Virus record (IMG/VR): IMGVR_UViG_3300005731_000058
Span: 1 to 41,522 of that record
Length of the DNA stretch: 41,522 nt
Source: a virus
Reading direction: 5' to 3' (one strand)
In this document: positions 37,331 through 41,522 of the stretch, in pieces
Numbering within the stretch: position 1 is the first letter of the stretch
How the letters are laid out: the number at the start of each line of letters is the position of its first letter
Program-made: the position numbers and the translations under genes
Notes under the pieces: model-generated
What the model saw: only the letters and a program-made list of their open reading frames with translations
What the model was told of the DNA's origin: nothing
Databases searched by the model: none

Positions 37331-37511
37331 GGCGAGAACATGCCCGGATTGCAAAACAGATTGTCGCTACATGTGTCTCGGTTGCGGATGGATTCCACCA
37401 GTAATTGAGGCTGCGGTTGTGCGTGGCGAGAAGCAAGAAAAAGAAACATCCCAGCCGTCGGGAGAAGTAAGAATAAACACTCGCGAGAGTGGGCGGCAAA
37501 CACAAATATGA
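37323..37511 (+). CDS. small zinc-ribbon protein (62 aa)
   Basis: ARTCPDCKTDCRYMCLGCGW has two CxxC pairs of a zinc ribbon; the rest is polar. ATG overlaps the upstream stop. Function unknown. Confidence 0.55.
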   Translation: MTEARTCPDCKTDCRYMCLGCGWIPPVIEAAVVRGEKQEKETSQPSGEVRINTRESGRQTQI

Positions 37512-37792
37512 GAATCACCATCAACATCGACGGAATTGCAGGCAAGTTGCAAATGCTCAACGACGCATTTTTGACTGGTCGCTGCAAACTCACAGACTCG
37601 GTTGACTTGGTGTTTTCTGGTTCTCCATTGCCTGTCGTGACCCAGGGTGACGGCTGGATTGACATGAGATGGAGCGACAAGGTCGAGGTTGATTTACCTG
37701 GGTTTGTCGATCCTGATGTTGATTACGTCCGCGTCTGGAAAGACCGTGCTGAGGTGAGATTCAAGATCGGCGGGAAGGCGGTGATTCGATGA
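37508..37792 (+). CDS. hypothetical protein (94 aa)
   Basis: Beta-rich domain: MRITINIDGIAGKLQML, WIDMRWSDKVEVDLPGF, DYVRVWKDRAEVRFKIGGKAVIR. No family recognised; overlaps both neighbours by four bases. Confidence 0.55.
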   Translation: MRITINIDGIAGKLQMLNDAFLTGRCKLTDSVDLVFSGSPLPVVTQGDGWIDMRWSDKVEVDLPGFVDPDVDYVRVWKDRAEVRFKIGGKAVIR

Positions 37793-38076
37793 CTGACGAA
37801 AAACGAATAAGAGACGTTCTGTCAAAAAAGGTTGCATCGTTCAATCCGCCTGCAACATCGTCGGTTAGACGCAGGAACAAGGAACGTGTCAGGCTCAAAG
37901 AGATTCGCAGCGGCTTTACGGAAATCGCTGCTCAAGAGCTTGGATACAGTACAGCTGTCCCGGCGTGGATTGTCTGGATGTTGTTGAGTACAGCGATCAA
38001 GGCAATCATTAAAGAGATGGCAAAACAGTTGTACGACAAATTGACAAAAGAAGGCGAGTCACCGTTAGAGAAATGA
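37789..38076 (+). CDS. basic protein with one membrane helix (95 aa)
   Basis: Basic N-terminal half (SSVRRRNKERVRLKEIRSGFTEI), then VPAWIVWMLLSTAIKAIIKEMA as a hydrophobic helix near the C-terminus. Member of the run of small membrane proteins 37.1-39.7 kb; role unknown. Confidence 0.55.
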   Translation: MTDEKRIRDVLSKKVASFNPPATSSVRRRNKERVRLKEIRSGFTEIAAQELGYSTAVPAWIVWMLLSTAIKAIIKEMAKQLYDKLTKEGESPLEK

Positions 38077-38417
38077 AAAAGACACTTGAAATTGTATTTA
38101 TGTTTTTCTGCGTATTCGTTGCGGCTGTCGGCGTCGCGATGGTTTACACGCTGAATAAGCAGGTTCAGTTAACGTCAGTTATTGCAAGTAAATTGACAGT
38201 TGCGCCTAGCGATGTTCGTCGTGACTTACTATCTGAGATTGTTAAGATACGCGGAGAGATTACGGCGTCGAATGAGCACAATATGGATCAGCGTGAGCAG
38301 ATGCAACACGAGTTGAAACGCGACCGGTGGACATTCACCGACCAGAAAGAGCGGTCTAAGATTGTTGACGCGAAGTTGGAAGAGTTGCAGGAGAAAATAG
38401 AAAGTTTGGCCAAATGA
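38073..38417 (+). CDS. membrane-anchored coiled coil, spanin-like (114 aa)
   Basis: N-in membrane helix (LEIVFMFFCVFVAAVGVAMVY, about 5-25) and a long periplasmic-type coiled coil (DLLSEIVKIRGEITASNEHNMDQREQMQHELKRDRW..., ending KLEELQEKIESLAK). This is the topology of an inner-membrane spanin such as lambda Rz. No lipoprotein partner is evident, so the assignment is tentative. Confidence 0.6.
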   Translation: MKKTLEIVFMFFCVFVAAVGVAMVYTLNKQVQLTSVIASKLTVAPSDVRRDLLSEIVKIRGEITASNEHNMDQREQMQHELKRDRWTFTDQKERSKIVDAKLEELQEKIESLAK

Positions 38418-39025
38418 CAGATGAGCTATTCCAGGAGTCGACAGAGAGTAGGCTTGGCCTCATTGAGCAAAACCAGGCAAAGCTCAACACTTATTTTAAG
38501 ATCATGGGGGCAGTTTTGACGTTAGGGTCGATACCGATAACGATGGTCGCTTTCGATATGCGTTCCGCCGTTGCACTGCTGTCTTCACAGAGCATCCAGC
38601 AGACAGAAGCACTGAACAAACTTAGCGATAAGATGGACGCGATTACGATCAATGGAAGTCCCCGAACCGTTGACAAGATTGAGGTGAATTCAGAGAGGAT
38701 TAAAACCAACACAGCTGCAATAAAAGACGTCGACTTACGACTGAGGGTTATTGAGCGTGGAACAACAAAGAATGTTTCATCGAACACAAACATCGTGAAT
38801 GTCGACAACTCAGAGGGAATGCAAAAGCCAAAACTATCAACTCGCGAACTGGCGGAACTTGAAGGCGTCAACACAGACACGATCCGGCGTAGGATTGCAG
38901 CGGGGGAATACCGGGCGGTGAAAGTTGGTAGCGAATATGTGATAAGCAATCCATACTTAGAAATGCCGACTGTTCGGGGGATGCCCGAAACAGGCACGAA
39001 ACAGGCACGAAAGGTGCATGAATGA
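38414..39025 (+). CDS. membrane-anchored coiled coil fused to an excisionase-type HTH (203 aa)
   Basis: Membrane helix near residues 28-49 (FKIMGAVLTLGSIPITMVAF), coiled coil (about 50-115), then residues about 137-177 LSTRELAELEGVNTDTIRRRIAAGEYRAVKVGSEYVI, a typical excisionase/MerR helix-turn-helix with its wing. One uninterrupted frame, overlapping both neighbours. A DNA-binding domain on a membrane anchor in the lysis region is unusual. Confidence 0.72.
   Translation: MTDELFQESTESRLGLIEQNQAKLNTYFKIMGAVLTLGSIPITMVAFDMRSAVALLSSQSIQQTEALNKLSDKMDAITINGSPRTVDKIEVNSERIKTNTAAIKDVDLRLRVIERGTTKNVSSNTNIVNVDNSEGMQKPKLSTRELAELEGVNTDTIRRRIAAGEYRAVKVGSEYVISNPYLEMPTVRGMPETGTKQARKVHE
38986..39012 (+). 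repeat. 11-bp tandem repeat at a gene end
   Basis: CGAAACAGGCA occurs twice in tandem plus five bases, 11 bases before the stop of the HTH fusion gene. It encodes ETGTKQAR. Same period as the repeat at 24759. Confidence 0.85.
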
Positions 39026-39483
39026 TGCATACACAATTTGCAATAGTTGCGGCATGTTTGATTGCATCAGTCGCCGAATCGCAAGAACCGCGTCACGTAC
39101 CACAACTCGTCATCCCGTGTGAAATCATCGATGTGTATGACGGTGATACCGTGACTGTTCGCGTGACGGTTGATGTTCGTGTACGGTTGCTGGATTGTTG
39201 GTCACCTGAAGTAAAGGGGAAGGGCGTTGGTCCCATCCAGAAAAGTTACGGGATTCATTCACGCGAGACACTCAAAGAGATTGTCGACGGTGAAGAATGC
39301 CTGTTGATTGTGGATTTAGATCGGGTCGACCGGCTCGACAAACTGTTTACATTCGGGCGGTTGCTGTCAAGGATTAGGACATATGGATCGGGAATTGACC
39401 TTGCGGAAGAAATGGTTCGCATGGGTGCAGCGACAGAGACGAAGTCGGTGTATTGGAAGTCTCTCGATGAGGTTAAGCCATGA
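39022..39483 (+). CDS. exported thermonuclease-like (SNase) protein
   Basis: 153 residues. Signal peptide MMHTQFAIVAACLIASVAES, then the staphylococcal-nuclease fold: VYDGDTVTVRVTVDVRVRLLDCWSPEVK (about 37-64) with the metal-binding Asp and the R of the active site, SRETLKEIVDGEECLLIV, and FGRLLSRIRTYGSGIDLAEEMVRMGAA (about 112-138). It would degrade DNA outside the cytoplasm. An in-frame second ATG at 39025 is possible. Confidence 0.82.
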   Translation: MMHTQFAIVAACLIASVAESQEPRHVPQLVIPCEIIDVYDGDTVTVRVTVDVRVRLLDCWSPEVKGKGVGPIQKSYGIHSRETLKEIVDGEECLLIVDLDRVDRLDKLFTFGRLLSRIRTYGSGIDLAEEMVRMGAATETKSVYWKSLDEVKP

Positions 39484-39674
39484 CTGGAATGCAAGTCACG
39501 GCAGCGGTAATTGCGGTTTCAATCGCGTTGTTCCTGATCGTTGAATTCACGCTCATTGCGTGCGGAAAGCCAACATACAGTAAAGCGATTCAGAGGCAGA
39601 CTGGTGTGAGTCCAATGGCGTATGTGATTGGCTTCCTGATGGGGTTGTTAACAAGTCACTTTTCGGGATGGTAG
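39480..39674 (+). CDS. two-helix membrane protein (64 aa)
   Basis: Helices TAAVIAVSIALFLIVEFTLI (about 7-26) and VIGFLMGLLTSHFS (about 49-62), separated by a polar loop ACGKPTYSKAIQRQTGVSP. Class II holin topology; also seen in other small phage membrane proteins. Overlaps the nuclease stop by four bases. Confidence 0.6.
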   Translation: MTGMQVTAAVIAVSIALFLIVEFTLIACGKPTYSKAIQRQTGVSPMAYVIGFLMGLLTSHFSGW

Positions 39675-39676
39675 AT

Positions 39677-40174
39677 ATGAGCTTTTTGCAGTCAAAGTTG
39701 CCGAACATTCCTGCCGAGAAAGCAGGTGAATTGAAAGCACACATTCTCAGTGGCGGTTACCCTGAGTGGGACGGCGAAGACGTGACAGCGAAGGATATTG
39801 CGTTGCAACTGTCTCAGCGGTCAAAGATCGCTAACCCATTGCCTGTACCGCAAGCGCTGAAGCCAATGAGCATTGCCGGTGTGTTTGGGGTTCTCTCAGA
39901 CGAGGGCAAGCAGTTAGTGAAATCGTTCGGTCCTAGTGGCCAGGAGCCAATTCGAAACGACATTAAGTCCAGTGACCGCGAAGCTGTTGTCATGTGGGCG
40001 ACAATCAACTTATCTGCTGACGATGCGGCTGCGGTCCAAGCTGAGGTCTTGAGCACGATTTCTGATCCAGATCACCCTGCTCAAATCATAGACGATTCAC
40101 CTTTACAAAAGCTCTGCGGCTGTGGTGGCATTTCAGCCGCCGAAGTCGCCTACATCCTTAACGACGGAGAGTAA
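39677..40174 (+). CDS. hypothetical protein (165 aa)
   Basis: ATG 39677 is preferred, GGGATGG upstream; ATG 39668 overlapping the previous stop is the alternative. Helical, acidic: ALKPMSIAGVFGVLSDEGKQLVKSFGPSGQEPIRNDIKSSDREAVVMWATINLSADDAAAVQAEVLSTI. Ends with a Cys motif (LCGCGGISAAEVAYILNDGE). Unknown; borders the structural genes. Confidence 0.55.
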   Translation: MSFLQSKLPNIPAEKAGELKAHILSGGYPEWDGEDVTAKDIALQLSQRSKIANPLPVPQALKPMSIAGVFGVLSDEGKQLVKSFGPSGQEPIRNDIKSSDREAVVMWATINLSADDAAAVQAEVLSTISDPDHPAQIIDDSPLQKLCGCGGISAAEVAYILNDGE

Positions 40175-40176
40175 TT

Positions 40177-40617
40177 ATGTCACGCATCCACATCCTCGAA
40201 ACAAGCATCCCAAACCAGAGCGAGTCAGGCATCCAAGCCGGTTCGATGCGTTGCGTGTATCACGTCGATATCAGTGACGTAAAGAACGCGAACGTCGACG
40301 TCTCTGATTCAATAAGCGTCGGAAACGTCACCCCTGGCGGAAGGTTGCAGAGCGGTGTCATCCGAGTCGGTCCATCGGTTATCCCTGAGTTGCTGACAGT
40401 ACATCCAGAGTTCGGAGTCACGACGGAAACGTCACTTTTAGGGACTCAAGACATCGCAGAAGTTGAGGTGCAAATCCAGCGGAACGAAGGTGAGTCGCTT
40501 GCAAGTGCTGTTGCAAGTGCGGAAGGATTTTACACGCAAATTGAGACAGAGGCGAAATCTCTGTATTCGCAGAAGTTCGCTGATTATGCAGAGTCAACAG
40601 ACAATGTTCCTGCGTAG
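40177..40617 (+). CDS. hypothetical structural-region protein (146 aa)
   Basis: Beta-rich (AGSMRCVYHVDISDV, GVIRVGPSVIPELLTVHPE), helical C-terminus ending DYAESTDNVPA. ATG preceded by GGAGAG. Lies just before two adhesion-type proteins. Function unknown. Confidence 0.55.
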   Translation: MSRIHILETSIPNQSESGIQAGSMRCVYHVDISDVKNANVDVSDSISVGNVTPGGRLQSGVIRVGPSVIPELLTVHPEFGVTTETSLLGTQDIAEVEVQIQRNEGESLASAVASAEGFYTQIETEAKSLYSQKFADYAESTDNVPA

Positions 40618-40666
40618 TAGATAAGTTTCCACAAGACGAACAACGCTAGTATTTGATAGGTGAGCG

Positions 40667-41083
40667 ATGGCAGAATATGGTCAACTCTTAAACGGTTTTA
40701 CGTCCCTTGACAGCTCTGTTTCCGTGTCAGCTGGTGGCTCTGCGAATGGTAGTTCTAAGGATGTTGGAGCGAACACATCTCCTCAAGCGTTGTTCGTTGA
40801 GTCGGAGTTCTCGGTCACTCAGTCAGGAACGACTGATCAGGCTGATTTCGTCGTAAAGGTCCAGTATTCAGACGACAATTCAACATGGCCCGATGATGAT
40901 CAGGGAGATGTTGTATTCGTCTGGAACGCTGCAAGTGTCGGTGCTGATTTAACTCGCAGTAATGCGGTTCGCTTCGTACCGAAGCAGAGGTATTTCCGTT
41001 TTCGGTTCAGCAACGGAAACAGCACCGACTCATTCACTGTCAATTCTGCTGTCGGTCTTTCCACGATGCAGGATGACGCATGA
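40667..41083 (+). CDS. putative tail/fibre accessory protein (138 aa)
   Basis: Ser/Thr/Gly/Asp-rich beta-sandwich-like protein: SVSVSAGGSANGSSKDVGANTSPQALFVESEFSVTQSG and FVVKVQYSDDNSTWPDDD, RYFRFRFSNGNSTDSFTVNSAVGL. It overlaps the LamG gene by four bases and resembles surface-exposed phage structural proteins. Role inferred from composition and place. Confidence 0.55.
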   Translation: MAEYGQLLNGFTSLDSSVSVSAGGSANGSSKDVGANTSPQALFVESEFSVTQSGTTDQADFVVKVQYSDDNSTWPDDDQGDVVFVWNAASVGADLTRSNAVRFVPKQRYFRFRFSNGNSTDSFTVNSAVGLSTMQDDA

Positions 41084-41522
41084 TTATCGTGAATGAAAGA
41101 CCAACGATAGCTATGAACGGCAGCCCGCTCGTCGGTCTCGAACCGTTGCATCCGGGGGCGTGGAATAGTGTTGTCGCTGCGTACTGCCCGATGCTGGGCA
41201 GGCAAGGAAGCACGCTCTATGACTGGTCGGGTTATAATAATCATGGCACACTCACCAACATGGATCCGGCGACAGATTATGTTGCCTCAAATGTGCTTGG
41301 TCACTCTGGGCTATCAATTGACTTTGATGGCGCCAATGATCATGTGGTGACCGGGTTGGATCATAATTACATCAATACCAACACGTCCGCTGTGTACTGG
41401 ATTAAGACGACAACGACAGCAGAAAGTGTTGTTGCCGGTTACATTGCGACCGGAGCGTCGTCGATTTATTACCTCGGAATCAACCGAAGTGTCAGTGGTG
41501 ATATATCGTTTTTGCGACGGGA
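41080..41522 (+). CDS. LamG-domain tail/adhesion protein, N-terminal part
   Basis: ATG overlaps the previous stop. Residues about 22-33 (PLHPGAWNSVVA), LYDWSGYNNHGTLTNMDP, GLSIDFDGANDHVVTG and YWIKTTTTAESVV follow the strand order of LamG/concanavalin-like domains (SxxxHGxL and FDGxNDxV motifs). The frame runs off the end of the window with GA, completed by base 1 (T). See 1-388 for the rest. Confidence 0.85.
   Translation, partial: MIIVNERPTIAMNGSPLVGLEPLHPGAWNSVVAAYCPMLGRQGSTLYDWSGYNNHGTLTNMDPATDYVASNVLGHSGLSIDFDGANDHVVTGLDHNYINTNTSAVYWIKTTTTAESVVAGYIATGASSIYYLGINRSVSGDISFLRR

Overview
The window reads as one complete tailed-bacteriophage genome of about 41.5 kb, opened at an arbitrary point inside a LamG-domain tail/adhesion gene. 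The last two bases (GA) and the first base (T) complete an Asp codon, so the N-terminal half at 41080-41522 continues in frame into the C-terminal half at 1-388. The head genes (P27-type small terminase, Terminase_1-type large terminase, HK97-type portal, S49 protease, HK97-fold capsid), a short tape measure and the absence of a contractile sheath indicate a siphovirus with HK97-like head morphogenesis. I see no integrase, recombinase or CI-like repressor. The host cannot be read from the sequence. Base composition near 50% GC, the small Xis-like and DnaT-like proteins, and the lack of a recognisable endolysin would fit an aquatic, perhaps planctomycete, host, but this is a weak inference.

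Layout. (a) The late region runs rightward from about 34.7 kb, through the window ends, to 17.7 kb. It begins with small membrane and exported proteins around a papain-like protease (likely lysis/envelope, 34.8-39.7 kb). Adhesion/fibre proteins follow (39.7 kb to 1.8 kb), then HNH-terS-terL-portal-protease-capsid (2.4-9.2 kb), connectors and tail tube (9.2-12.2 kb), tail chaperones with a -1 frameshift (12.5-13.2 kb), tape measure and tail-tip/fibre proteins (13.2-17.7 kb). (b) A leftward cluster of seven small genes (20.15 to 17.8 kb) has two near-identical promoter/operator modules. (c) A rightward early/middle operon (20.4-34.6 kb) holds a pentapeptide-repeat protein, a GNAT, a C5 cytosine methyltransferase with a second open frame, CsrA, a DnaA-domain-IV-like protein, RecE-like nuclease, ERF annealase, SSB, a PAPS-reductase-like enzyme, a LexA-type DNA-binding protein, a replication initiator-like protein, DnaB helicase, a RuvC-like resolvase and several small unknowns.

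Control. Two strong sigma70-type promoters (7661 and 34697) are each followed within about 150 bases by an intrinsic terminator, and the same 9-base box (AGAATCGAC) lies 7-9 bases before each terminator stem. The second sits just after the last early gene, as lambda pR'/tR' sits after Q. This suggests late control by antitermination.

The most striking features are the methyltransferase locus, where two frames 290 or more codons long both look like real protein families and start at ATGs four bases apart; the duplication of the ssb 3' end on both sides of an inserted PAPS-reductase-like gene; the tail-chaperone frameshift site; a phage csrA; a membrane-anchored protein ending in an excisionase-type HTH; and a lysis region with a papain-like protease but no visible peptidoglycan hydrolase.
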